A DNA stretch of 48,787 nt from Methylococcaceae bacterium. GTDB lineage: Bacteria; Pseudomonadota; Gammaproteobacteria; Methylococcales; Methylomonadaceae. Each line of letters opens with the position of its first letter. Position 1 is the stretch's first letter. Both the position numbers and the translations under genes were made by a program. The notes under the pieces are model-generated. The model was not told the DNA's origin. It did no database searches and worked only from the letters and a program-made list of their open reading frames with translations. Below, piece after piece: positions 1 through 8,829 of the stretch. Location: the NCBI GenBank assembly GCA_947505105.1, contig CANNKG010000016.1:1-48787 (forward strand), written 5' to 3'.

Positions 1-105
1 CCAAAAAGGCGTGAAGATGAGTAAAATGGCATTTAAAGCTATTAGCCATAGGATAGAAAGAGACGCATCCCTACCGAAATACTACATGACTATCCAGCCT
101 CAAAT

Positions 106-306
106 TTAAACAGAATTAATGGAGGTTATTTTTTGCGAGTTACCTAAGTTATCTGTCACCAAAGTCACACTATATTGACCTACCCCCGGAATAGAAACGT
201 TATCCAGATTAATCGCCCTACTGATGGGGTCATAAACGGCTGCATAAGCAGTTGTTCCACTTAACATTGCTATGCTTAGTGCGGTATTTATTAATTTTAT
301 TTTCAT
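106..306 (-). CDS. Small exported protein, function unknown
   Basis: A 66-residue protein that starts with a clear signal peptide: Lys residues near the N-terminus, a hydrophobic core and a likely cut after TAYA, around residue 22. The mature part is only about 44 residues and contains a VSIPGVGQYSVTL segment. That looks like the short beta-rich repeat seen in some secreted proteobacterial proteins, but no named family can be assigned. The ribosome-binding site is weak (an A-rich AGAGAAAA stretch). The gene stands alone between the window edge and an AT-rich gap. It may be complete or may be the remaining N-terminus of a longer protein. Confidence 0.5.
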   Translation of the reverse strand: MKIKLINTALSIAMLSGTTAYAAVYDPISRAINLDNVSIPGVGQYSVTLVTDNLGNSQKITSINSV

Positions 307-840
307 ATTTTTTCTCTATTTATAATTTTTATTACAATTTAATCAAAATATTAAGAGACAAAATCAAAAATTCCTTACCAGATAAACTAAATATTTAGTA
401 AGACATTTATGAAATATTCTTTATTCAAAAAACAAGCTATTGTTTGCTATAAGTCTATATTTTGTTTGACAAAAGCAAAGCAAAGCAAAACAAACACTTT
501 CATTATCAAATCCATGAATGAACTAGATATTGGGACAATGGAGGTTTACAAAAATAAAAATTTAACTCTAATTTTGTAAAATTAAAGTGTAGTCAACTAT
601 AAGAATCTGTAAACAGTAGACCTAAAATAAAATCGCTAATATTTTACAAACATCAGGATCATCAAATCAGCCCAATAGATACTCTGTGTAAAGTCGAGTC
701 TATTTAGTCGTTTTTTGGTCATTGAGTAATGGCTGGAATTGCATAAAAAGGAGTGTTGTCGAAAGGTTAATCATGTTTCAACAGACTATGAATCGCATGG
801 AGCAATTTACGCATGACAGCGCAAACTGTTGGATGTGTAA
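307..840. other. AT-rich intergenic gap
   Basis: About 530 bases without a supportable gene, markedly AT-rich and with a short CAAAG-type simple repeat near 475-495. It should hold the promoter of the small exported protein (minus strand) and the 3' flank of the HD-GYP gene. No terminator, RNA gene or gene remnant was recognised. Confidence 0.5.
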
Positions 841-2412
841 TCAATCAACGTCGATCAAAACATCATCGAGAAACTTTTGCGCATAACGTAAATACACCTT
901 GTTTTCCATAAAGACTTCGAACAAATCCGGGTCGATATGCCCGTCGTCCTTCATGCTTTGCAGAATATTAAGCGCTACCGACAGCTTTTTGCCCTCTTTA
1001 TAGGGGCGATCTTTCGCAGTGAGCGCCTCAAAAATATCGGCGATTGCCATGCAGCGCGCCTGGATTGACATCTGTTCGCGTGTTAATCGATTAGGATAAC
1101 CTGTGCCGTCCATACGCTCATGATGACCACCTGCATATTTGGGAACCTCACGTAAATGCTTGGGAAAGTTTATTTTTCCAAGCATCTCGATAGTCACTTG
1201 GATATGATGATTGATGATCAGTCGTTCACTCTCGGTCAGAGTTCCATGCGAAATGGTCAGATTCTGCACTTCATTCTCCGATAATAGTGGTAACTGCGCG
1301 TCATCTAATTGCCAAGTATTGGCAGCAATGTCGAACACTCGTTGTTGATCGGCGGCACTCATGAATTCTGCGCCAGTATTGGCATGTTTTAGAAACGCCA
1401 AATCGTCGTTAAGTTGATGAATCCGTTGTGCATAGGCTTGTTCGAGCGCCGCATCGGTGTCTAGTTTGGCGCCCTTTTGCTTCAATAACGCAATTTCTGC
1501 ATCGCGTTTCAAGACTTCAAAGCGGGTTTCAATCAGTTCAATTCGATCGAAAATAGTTTGCAGCTTGGTGGCTTTATCGATCACATATTCCGGGGTCGTA
1601 ATTTTGCCGCAATCATGTAGCCATCCGGCGATCTTCAACGCATAGCGGTCATGCTCGGTCATTTTAAAATCTTTGAGGTAGCCTTCCTGCTTGGCATGAG
1701 CCGCATCGGCCAACATCATGGTCAATTCCGGAACCCGCCGACAATGTCCCCCGGTATAGGGCGATTTATCATCAATGGCGATAGCAAGCAATTTGATAAA
1801 GGATTCAAACATGGATTCCAGGTCTTGAATCAAATGCCGTTTGGTCAGCACGATAGCCGCCTGTGAGGCAAGCGCCTCGACAAAGCGCTGAGCAACCTCA
1901 TCAAAAGCGATAATCTCTTGGGTGTTTGCCTGCATGGCATTTACTAACATCAAGACCCCAATGGTATCATTTTCATGATTTTTCAGCGGCATAGAAAGAA
2001 AAGACTGTAAATGATAACCATACTGTTGTTCAATTTTTTTGGTTTCGGAAAAATCGAAACGCTCATCCAGATATGCATCGGCAATATTGATGGCTTGATT
2101 GTTATGAAAGGTGTAACTGGACGCGTTGGCAAGATTGGGCTCACCATTGGCCTGATATAACGGAATGTCAGGCATTAAGCTGGCATATTCAAAGGCTAAT
2201 CGAAAACTTATATTTAGCGTCGTACACTGCACAAGTTCTATTTGAAGCTTATTCGTTTGAACGAGAAACAGGATACCAAAATCGGCATTAGTGATCGATT
2301 TTGCTCCACTTAAAATCATTTCAAGTAATTGATCAGTATTAGGTTCCGACGACAAAGCAATACCAATATCGATGAGTTTTTCCAGTGTATCGATAACGCG
2401 TTGTTTTAACAT
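841..2412 (-). CDS. GAF and HD-GYP domain protein, probable cyclic-di-GMP phosphodiesterase
   Basis: A cytoplasmic protein of 523 residues. A GAF-type sensor domain covers roughly residues 15-190, followed by an HD-GYP domain. The HD pair lies in LHDCGK near residue 265, and the signature HHERMDGTGYP is near residue 427, so the metal-binding residues and GYP motif that define cyclic-di-GMP phosphodiesterases are present. About 110 residues are inserted between the HD motif and the next conserved His (IINHH, near 396). This insert is rich in charged residues and partly coiled-coil-like. A GGAG lies nine bases before the ATG. The gene is divergent from the APC permease. The signal bound by the GAF domain is unknown. 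Confidence 0.85.
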   Translation of the reverse strand: MLKQRVIDTLEKLIDIGIALSSEPNTDQLLEMILSGAKSITNADFGILFLVQTNKLQIELVQCTTLNISFRLAFEYASLMPDIPLYQANGEPNLANASSYTFHNNQAINIADAYLDERFDFSETKKIEQQYGYHLQSFLSMPLKNHENDTIGVLMLVNAMQANTQEIIAFDEVAQRFVEALASQAAIVLTKRHLIQDLESMFESFIKLLAIAIDDKSPYTGGHCRRVPELTMMLADAAHAKQEGYLKDFKMTEHDRYALKIAGWLHDCGKITTPEYVIDKATKLQTIFDRIELIETRFEVLKRDAEIALLKQKGAKLDTDAALEQAYAQRIHQLNDDLAFLKHANTGAEFMSAADQQRVFDIAANTWQLDDAQLPLLSENEVQNLTISHGTLTESERLIINHHIQVTIEMLGKINFPKHLREVPKYAGGHHERMDGTGYPNRLTREQMSIQARCMAIADIFEALTAKDRPYKEGKKLSVALNILQSMKDDGHIDPDLFEVFMENKVYLRYAQKFLDDVLIDVD

Positions 2413-2508
2413 ATCTGTAAGCTCCTGACCGATTGAGATTCACCGACTAAAAACGTGTATTATGACGGTGAGTTCAATTTTACGTTCCACTTAAGCGATG
2501 TTCAAATT

Positions 2509-3885
2509 ATGACTTCCGAAGCAAATAAACTTAATCTGTTCGACTTCACTATGATAGTGGTGAGTTTGGTCATTGGCATGGGGATTTTTCGGACGCCGAT
2601 TAATGTCGCCAAGGCCTCCCCGGAACTCTGGGTATTTTTTGCGGCCTGGATTTTCGGCGGCATCATCGCTTGGTGCGGCGCATTAACGTATGCCGAAATC
2701 GGCAGCCGTATGCCGGTGACCGGTGGCTATTACAAGATTTTTTCTTATGCCTACCATCCCTCAATTGCCTTTGCGATCAACTGCGTGATTCTGGTATCTA
2801 ATGCCGCCTCGCTTGCGGCAGTGGCGCTCGTGGGGAGCGAATACCTGACCGGGATGTTTATTCCGCTATCGCATGATCTGTTCGGAGTCAACGCCGATGG
2901 TATTCAAGCTATTCGGATCATCCTCGCTATTGCAGCGATTCTCATTTTTTATGGCATCAATTTGTTAGGCCTGAGGTTGACGGCAAAAACTCAAAATGTA
3001 CTCACCTTGATTAAAATTAGCTTAATTTTGGTGCTGATTACACCATTATTTTTTGACGTAAACGCTGCAACCATTCCCGTGATCGAAGCTTCAAGCGCCA
3101 ATGCAAACTGGCTGGATACGCTTAAGGCCTTTGGTGTGGGTCTGGTCGCGGTGAGTTTTACCTATGGCGGCTACCAGCAAACCATCAATTTCGGTGCGGA
3201 GGTCAAACACTCGGCGAAGAATATTCCGCTGGGCATTTTTCTCGGAATTTCAATCATTATTACGCTGTATATGGCGATTAATCTTGCCTATATCAATGTC
3301 ATCGGCTTCGATACGCTTAAAGACAGCACTAATATCGCGGCGATTATGGCTTCCAAATTATTCGGTGTCAGTGCGCAACAGATTCTATCAGGGCTGTTAT
3401 TTTTAAGTGTGTTAGCTTATGTCAACGTTTTGCTGTTAAGCAATCCGCGCGTGATGAGCGCGATGTGTGAAGATAAAATTTTACCGACGATGTTCAGTTA
3501 TCGCCACCCGAAAACCGATGCGCTGTCAGTTTCGTTAACGGTTTTTGCAGGACTCAGCATTCTGATTTTATTTTGGGCCAAAGAATTCGACACACTGTTA
3601 AGTTTCACGATTTTTTTAGACTGCTTCGGCATGATCCTCTCTGCCGCGACCATTTTTACGTTGCGCAAAAAAACCCGGCATTTAGATAACACCGGGATTT
3701 ACCAAATGAAATTATTTCCGCTGTTGCCGTTGATTTTTATTGCCGCCTATTGCTTCGTCGGACTCAGCATTGTCTTTGATTATCAACAGAATGATTATGC
3801 GGCAGCGGTAGGTTCCTGCGTGATGATCTTGTTTATTGGTTTGTATTTTTTTATAACGGCCTTTAAAAAAGACCGGATTGCCTGA
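2509..3885 (+). CDS. APC-superfamily amino acid permease
   Basis: An integral inner-membrane protein of about 458 residues with around twelve hydrophobic segments. It shows APC features: an early VIGMGIFRTP stretch in the first helix and a conserved RMPVTGGYY segment. It probably exchanges or takes up amino acids or polyamines; the substrate cannot be read from the sequence. The start at 2509 is chosen because the protein from there begins with a short polar tail before helix 1. An upstream in-frame ATG at 2455 would add 18 residues of less typical sequence. No strong ribosome-binding site supports either. It shares a short divergent promoter region with the HD-GYP gene. Confidence 0.85.
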   Translation: MTSEANKLNLFDFTMIVVSLVIGMGIFRTPINVAKASPELWVFFAAWIFGGIIAWCGALTYAEIGSRMPVTGGYYKIFSYAYHPSIAFAINCVILVSNAASLAAVALVGSEYLTGMFIPLSHDLFGVNADGIQAIRIILAIAAILIFYGINLLGLRLTAKTQNVLTLIKISLILVLITPLFFDVNAATIPVIEASSANANWLDTLKAFGVGLVAVSFTYGGYQQTINFGAEVKHSAKNIPLGIFLGISIIITLYMAINLAYINVIGFDTLKDSTNIAAIMASKLFGVSAQQILSGLLFLSVLAYVNVLLLSNPRVMSAMCEDKILPTMFSYRHPKTDALSVSLTVFAGLSILILFWAKEFDTLLSFTIFLDCFGMILSAATIFTLRKKTRHLDNTGIYQMKLFPLLPLIFIAAYCFVGLSIVFDYQQNDYAAAVGSCVMILFIGLYFFITAFKKDRIA

Positions 3886-3904
3886 TTACCAAAAATCGTA
3901 ATCT

Positions 3905-4255
3905 TCAATACACCATGGCATGGTCGATCAGCAATCGATTGCCGTCTTCAACAAACACTGCCTCGGCAACATATTCATCACTGGTATTAGTACAATATTG
4001 CCGCCAAATTACCGCAATCGAGGCTTGCCGCCGAAATAACGCGACAAATTCACGTTGAGCGAATGTGCCCCATTTCGCCTGATATGCTTGGCACATTACT
4101 TCAAGATTTTCAGGCGTCACTACCGCCTTCATTCGCTCGGAAAAATCGCGAGTATGTTGAGCGTGGTTAATTTCAGTTGACCCTAGCATCATGTTATCCA
4201 TGATCGGCGTGATTACTTTAAGAATTTCTGCATCGGTCATTGCAAGTAGTTTCAT
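3905..4255 (-). CDS. Small conserved-looking protein, function unknown
   Basis: A soluble protein of 116 residues with no signal peptide or membrane segment, not assigned to a family. The N-terminal half is helical and acidic, and the C-terminal half (EYVAEAVFVEDGNRLLID) looks like beta strands. Its start lies seven bases after the stop of the AAA/PD-(D/E)XK gene, so it is probably the last gene of the prmB-aroC operon and translated with its neighbour. It ends 19 bases from the convergent permease gene. Confidence 0.6.
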   Translation of the reverse strand: MKLLAMTDAEILKVITPIMDNMMLGSTEINHAQHTRDFSERMKAVVTPENLEVMCQAYQAKWGTFAQREFVALFRRQASIAVIWRQYCTNTSDEYVAEAVFVEDGNRLLIDHAMVY

Positions 4256-4262
4256 GAGTGAC

Positions 4263-5816
4263 TTAAGTTTTACTCGTAAAGGCGATCACATTTCGGGTTT
4301 CGCTGCTGAATACCATGCCAATCTGATGAATAGTAACTGCCGTGAGTCCGCGGTATTTCTCGGCATAGTCTCGTTCAAGCAATTGTTCCAGAGCCGGATT
4401 GCCGGTGATTGTTTGCTGATCGACAACTTTAATTTCCAAGATATAGATATGCGCTTCAGTTTTAATCGTCAGATCCACTTGTCCGTGATTGGTGACATCC
4501 TCCGGAATCACTTCGAAGCCTAACGAGGCGAAAAACGCATACAACACCGAGGCGTAGTAACCTTCATAATGAGGCAAGTCGATGGCGGTGAAATTACGGT
4601 AGGGAATGGCCGCGAAAATGCGACGGATATGTTTGTGCAAGCCTTCAAGATCGCCATTCAGCAACAGTGGCAATGCGCTGCGTTGCAAGGTTGGTCCCTG
4701 AGTCAAAATTTGGGTATAACCGATGAAACATTGGTTATTTAAAGCCACCCTCACTTCGCGGTTCGGGGTATCGAGTTCGAAATAGAGATTACCGGCCTGA
4801 GCTTCATAATGTTTGATCGTCAGATAGCCGGTCTGGAATAACAGCGTGACTGGATTAATGTGCTCAATATCGAATGAAGACAGCAAGTCGTCATTGGCAA
4901 TCACGCCCTTAAGTTCAGGGAGAAAATACTTATTTTTTCGAAACAACTTGATCAAAAAACTGGGGCTACCGGTTTCGAACCAATAGCTTCGATACATACG
5001 ATTATTACTAATGAATAATAAGATATCAAACGGGTTATAAAGTGGATCACCTAACCATTGATAACCGTTATACCAATCACGCAGTTGATCATAATCAACC
5101 CCCTGCAAATGCTCTACGAAATGCGTTTTAATATCGGCATGGGTATAGCCACACACAGTAGCATAGTCGGTATTTAAGGTAAGATCCTGCAAGTTATTAA
5201 GGCCGGAAAACAAACTGACCTTGGAAAACTTACTGACCCCGGTCAAAAATACCAAACGAATGTGCTGCTCCGAATCCTTGATCACCGAATAAAAATCTTT
5301 CAACAGGTCGCGAATATCTGCCGCAAGTTCCGGCTTTTCAATTTGGTCGAGGATGGGTTTGTCGTATTCATCGACCAGAACGACCACTTGCCGTCCATAG
5401 TGTTGATGCGCCAAGCGGATTAATTCGCTAAAACAGGCGCGATCAGTAAAGGCTCTGCCGCAATCGATGTTTAAATCTTCACTATTGCGGCGCATTTGTT
5501 CAGCGATCATACCGAGCAAATCGGCGCGGTCGGCAATCACGCCACCGCCAAACGAGATGCGGATGACCGGATAAGGCTTGCTCCAATCCCATTTATCTTG
5601 AATGAACAGCCCTTCAAACAATTCACGTCGACAGGCAAACAATTGGTGCAAGGTATCTAAAAACAAACTTTTACCGAAACGACGCGGTCTGGACAGGAAA
5701 TAGAAGCCTTTGGAATTGCGCGTCAATGCATAAGCATGCGGGGTCTTGTCGATATACACATAGTCGTCACCCCGAATATCGGCGAAGGTCTGAATACCTA
5801 TCGGGAGCGCTTTCAT
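4263..5816 (-). CDS. AAA-ATPase-like / PD-(D/E)XK nuclease-superfamily protein
   Basis: A 517-residue protein of the widespread family pairing an N-terminal AAA-ATPase-like domain (PF09820 type) with a C-terminal PD-(D/E)XK domain (PF08011 type). Visible motifs are the family start (LPIGIQTFADIR), a YVYIDKT segment, a P-loop in SRPRRFGKSLF near residue 50, Walker B VVVLVDEYDKP near 145, and a C-terminal GQVDLTI...LEIKV that fits the nuclease D and ExK residues. The biological role of this family is not settled; mobile-element and defence roles have been suggested. The start is ATG 5816; a GTG at 5819 is possible. It follows aroC by nine bases, an unexpected place for such a gene. Confidence 0.85.
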   Translation of the reverse strand: MKALPIGIQTFADIRGDDYVYIDKTPHAYALTRNSKGFYFLSRPRRFGKSLFLDTLHQLFACRRELFEGLFIQDKWDWSKPYPVIRISFGGGVIADRADLLGMIAEQMRRNSEDLNIDCGRAFTDRACFSELIRLAHQHYGRQVVVLVDEYDKPILDQIEKPELAADIRDLLKDFYSVIKDSEQHIRLVFLTGVSKFSKVSLFSGLNNLQDLTLNTDYATVCGYTHADIKTHFVEHLQGVDYDQLRDWYNGYQWLGDPLYNPFDILLFISNNRMYRSYWFETGSPSFLIKLFRKNKYFLPELKGVIANDDLLSSFDIEHINPVTLLFQTGYLTIKHYEAQAGNLYFELDTPNREVRVALNNQCFIGYTQILTQGPTLQRSALPLLLNGDLEGLHKHIRRIFAAIPYRNFTAIDLPHYEGYYASVLYAFFASLGFEVIPEDVTNHGQVDLTIKTEAHIYILEIKVVDQQTITGNPALEQLLERDYAEKYRGLTAVTIHQIGMVFSSETRNVIAFTSKT

Positions 5817-5825
5817 CACTTACCG

Positions 5826-6914
5826 TTAACGAAGAACCGGCAGACCTGAATTGACATCCAGATTTTGAGCTCGATGGCGCAGCAGATGATCCATCAAGAC
5901 CAGCGCCAGCATCGCTTCGGCAATCGGCGTCGCACGAATACCGACGCATGGATCGTGACGACCTTCAGTGACGACCTCGACAACTTCACCTTGACTATTG
6001 ATACTGCGGCCCGGTAAGCGCAAACTTGACGTGGGCTTCAAGGCAAGACTCGCAACGATATCCTGACCACTGGAAATACCGCCCAAAATACCGCCGGCAT
6101 GGTTGCTTAAAAATTTCTCACGAGTCATTTCGTCCCGAAACGCCGTGCCTTTGGTATCGACACAAGCAAAACCATCGCCAATTTCAACGCCTTTAACCGC
6201 ATTGATGCTCATTAATGCATAAGCGATTTCAGCATCAAGGCGATCAAAAATCGGTTCACCCAGTCCCGGCGGCACATTGGACGCAACTACGACCAGTTTG
6301 GCGCCAATGGATTCGCCCTCCTTGCGCAAGGCGTCCATATACCGTTCCATTTCCTCAACTTTATTGGGATCCGGGCAAAAAAACGGATTATTGTGGACTT
6401 CATCCCACAGCACTTGCTCAATCTTTATCGGTCCCAGTTGCGACAAATACCCGCGAACTTCAATACCTGCCGACTGTTTAAGATATTTTTTGGCAATCGC
6501 TCCGGCAGCGACTCGCATGGCAGTTTCGCGCGCGGAAGAACGTCCACCGCCGCGATAATCCCGAAAACCGTATTTTTGCTGATAGGTGTAATCGGCATGA
6601 CCGGGTCGAAAGGCTTCAGCGATTTTGGAATAATCTTTAGAACGCTGATCGGTGTTTTCAATCAACAAACCAATCGGGGTACCGGTGGTTTTGCCTTCGA
6701 AAACGCCTGACAAAATTTTAACTTCATCAGCCTCTCGGCGTTGAGTCGTATGACGTGAAGTGCCCGGTTTACGGCGATCCAGATCGATTTGCAAATCGGC
6801 TTCGCATAAAGGCATTCCCGGAGGGCAGCCATCGACAATCGCGCCCAAGGCCGGTCCATGACTTTCGCCGAATGTTGTCACTGTAAATAATTTACCGATA
6901 GTGTTTCCTGACAT
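5826..6914 (-). CDS. aroC: Chorismate synthase
   Basis: The last enzyme of the shikimate pathway: it converts 5-enolpyruvylshikimate 3-phosphate to chorismate using reduced FMN. The 362-residue length is normal. Typical motifs are visible: [18 protein letters not shown] near the N-terminus, [19 protein letters not shown] with the phosphate-binding arginines, [13 protein letters not shown] in the middle, and GGISSGQDI plus GRHDPC toward the C-terminus. It starts two bases after the prmB stop, an arrangement that fits a prmB-aroC transcription unit. Confidence 0.97.
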   Translation of the reverse strand: MSGNTIGKLFTVTTFGESHGPALGAIVDGCPPGMPLCEADLQIDLDRRKPGTSRHTTQRREADEVKILSGVFEGKTTGTPIGLLIENTDQRSKDYSKIAEAFRPGHADYTYQQKYGFRDYRGGGRSSARETAMRVAAGAIAKKYLKQSAGIEVRGYLSQLGPIKIEQVLWDEVHNNPFFCPDPNKVEEMERYMDALRKEGESIGAKLVVVASNVPPGLGEPIFDRLDAEIAYALMSINAVKGVEIGDGFACVDTKGTAFRDEMTREKFLSNHAGGILGGISSGQDIVASLALKPTSSLRLPGRSINSQGEVVEVVTEGRHDPCVGIRATPIAEAMLALVLMDHLLRHRAQNLDVNSGLPVLR

Positions 6915-6915
6915 A

Positions 6916-7848
6916 TTAAATAAGCGCCGCTTTGAATAATGAATGAAATTGATTGACTTGTTCGGCGGTCAATAAAAACACGCCATCTCCGCCCCGTTCG
7001 AAATCGAGCCAGAAGAACGGGACATTGGGCAGGGTATCCTGCAAGGTTTGCGCGCTGCTGCCGACTTCAACAACCAGAATTCCCTGATCGCTTAGATATT
7101 CTGCCGCATCAATCAGAATCCGCAGCGCCAGTTGTATGCCCTCTTGCTCAGCAACCAGACCCATTTTCGGTTCATTATGGAATTCGGGCGACAATTCCTG
7201 CCATTCTTCTATTGAAACGTAAGGCGGATTGCTGACGATTATGTCGTAACGTTCCTCTGGCAAGGCTTCGAATAAATCCGAATGCCAAAGTTGCACTTGA
7301 CCTTCAAGTTGATGTTTTTCGACGTTAATTGCCGCGACTTCTAGCGCCGCTTCCGACAAATCGACCGCATCTACCTGAGCCTCTGGAAACGCATACGCGC
7401 AAGCGATTGCAATACAGGCGCTACCGGTACACAAATCCAGAACACGATAGACTTGCTCGGCATCGACCCAAGGTGTAAATTGTTCCAGAATCAATTCGGC
7501 AATAGGCGAACGCGGAACTAGAACCCGCTCGTCCACATAGAACGATAAACTGGCAAAACGGGCATCTTGAGTTAAATACGCTGTCGGTTTACGCGTGGAA
7601 ATGCGCATCTTGATTATTGAAATTAACTTTTCACGTTCCACCAGCGTCAAGGTAGATTCCAAATAAAAATCAACCAAATCATATGGCTGGTGTAAAACTC
7701 GAAGCACCAAAGCCGCAGCGTCATCGAGCGCGGTCAAGGTGCCGTGACCGTAAACCAATTCCGCTTCGGAAAATTGACTGGCGGCCCAGCGAATATAATC
7801 GCGGATGGTGGTTAAACTATGTACTATATCTGCATTATCAGTAAGCAT
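6916..7848 (-). CDS. prmB: 50S ribosomal protein L3 glutamine N5-methyltransferase
   Basis: A 310-residue S-adenosylmethionine-dependent methyltransferase of the PrmB/HemK family, which modifies a glutamine of ribosomal protein L3. The N-terminal helical domain carries [14 protein letters not shown], the PrmB-type version of this segment (PrmC has RPETE). The SAM-binding motif [12 protein letters not shown] is near residue 180 and the catalytic NPPYV near 230. Length and motif set match PrmB better than PrmC. It is first in the operon with aroC, as in many gammaproteobacteria. Confidence 0.92.
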   Translation of the reverse strand: MLTDNADIVHSLTTIRDYIRWAASQFSEAELVYGHGTLTALDDAAALVLRVLHQPYDLVDFYLESTLTLVEREKLISIIKMRISTRKPTAYLTQDARFASLSFYVDERVLVPRSPIAELILEQFTPWVDAEQVYRVLDLCTGSACIAIACAYAFPEAQVDAVDLSEAALEVAAINVEKHQLEGQVQLWHSDLFEALPEERYDIIVSNPPYVSIEEWQELSPEFHNEPKMGLVAEQEGIQLALRILIDAAEYLSDQGILVVEVGSSAQTLQDTLPNVPFFWLDFERGGDGVFLLTAEQVNQFHSLFKAALI

Positions 7849-7947
7849 ATTATGAGAATAATGGGGTTATCGAGTACCAACAAAACTTGAATTTTAAACT
7901 AAACTTTATCAGGCTGTCTGATTAATCATTAAAAAGGTTCGCATATC

Positions 7948-8820
7948 ATGACTGAGCAGCATATCGTTGCCGAACACCCGACCGAAAACCGTCTTTTACA
8001 AGACTGCTATCGATTTATGCAGGCCGATAAACTGGTATTACCGACCTTACCGGATATTGCTTTTAAAATTCGCCGCAGCATCAATGATGAGCACATCAGT
8101 ACCACCAATATTGCCCGCATTGTCCAGATGGACCCGGCCATTACCGCAAAGCTCATCCAAGTTGCCAACAGCCCAATGTACGCAGGTCGACGCAAAATAG
8201 AAAGTTGTCCTGAAGCCTTAACCCGCACCGGCCTTAAAGCCGCACAAAACATCATTACCACGATTGCGATGAAGGCGGTTTTTAATGCCCATTCGCCGGT
8301 TATTCGAAAAAAAATGACTGATTTATGGACCCATAGCAGCTATGTCGCGGCGATTAGTGCGGTGATTGCCCAAAAAACGCCGGGTTTTGACCCTGATCGG
8401 GCGATGCTGGCCGGTTTAATTCACGATATTGGGATCGTACCGATTCTTGCCTATGCCGATAACATTCCCGAAACCGTAGATTCGCCTCAAAACCTTCGCG
8501 AAACGGTACGCAAATTACGTATACCGATTGGTCTGCAAATTATTCGCAAATGGGATTTTCCCGCAGATTTTGAAGCAGTCATCAATCATGCCGAAGATTG
8601 GAATTACAACAGTGAGAATTCTGCTAATTACGCGGACATTGTGATGATTGCCCAATTGCATAGCTATATCGGCTTGGTCGACAGTAAAAAGATGCCGCGT
8701 CTGGATAGCCTCCCCGCCTACAAAAAATTAGTAGCCGGACACATGGACGCCGACGTCAGCATTAATATTCTGGATTCGGCCAAATATGAAATTGAACAAA
8801 TCCGGGCTCTCCTTCAATAA
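7948..8820 (+). CDS. HDOD domain signalling protein
   Basis: A 290-residue cytoplasmic protein with an HDOD domain over roughly residues 30-230. Features are LPTLPDIAFKIR, then MDPAITAKLIQVANSPMY, and a degenerate HD motif in LAGLIHDIGIVP. HDOD proteins are catalytically inactive relatives of HD phosphohydrolases and serve in signalling, often linked to motility or cyclic-di-GMP. An AAAAAGG ribosome-binding site precedes the ATG. It is divergent from prmB and sits nine bases before a FliK-like gene, which supports a motility-related role without proving it. Confidence 0.85.
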   Translation: MTEQHIVAEHPTENRLLQDCYRFMQADKLVLPTLPDIAFKIRRSINDEHISTTNIARIVQMDPAITAKLIQVANSPMYAGRRKIESCPEALTRTGLKAAQNIITTIAMKAVFNAHSPVIRKKMTDLWTHSSYVAAISAVIAQKTPGFDPDRAMLAGLIHDIGIVPILAYADNIPETVDSPQNLRETVRKLRIPIGLQIIRKWDFPADFEAVINHAEDWNYNSENSANYADIVMIAQLHSYIGLVDSKKMPRLDSLPAYKKLVAGHMDADVSINILDSAKYEIEQIRALLQ

Positions 8821-8829
8821 GAAGGCATT

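Noticed and set aside
774-889. Small plus-strand ORF overlapping the 3' end of the HD-GYP gene
   Set aside because: It overlaps a well-supported gene, has no signal or domain, and the upstream AAGG is not enough to call it.
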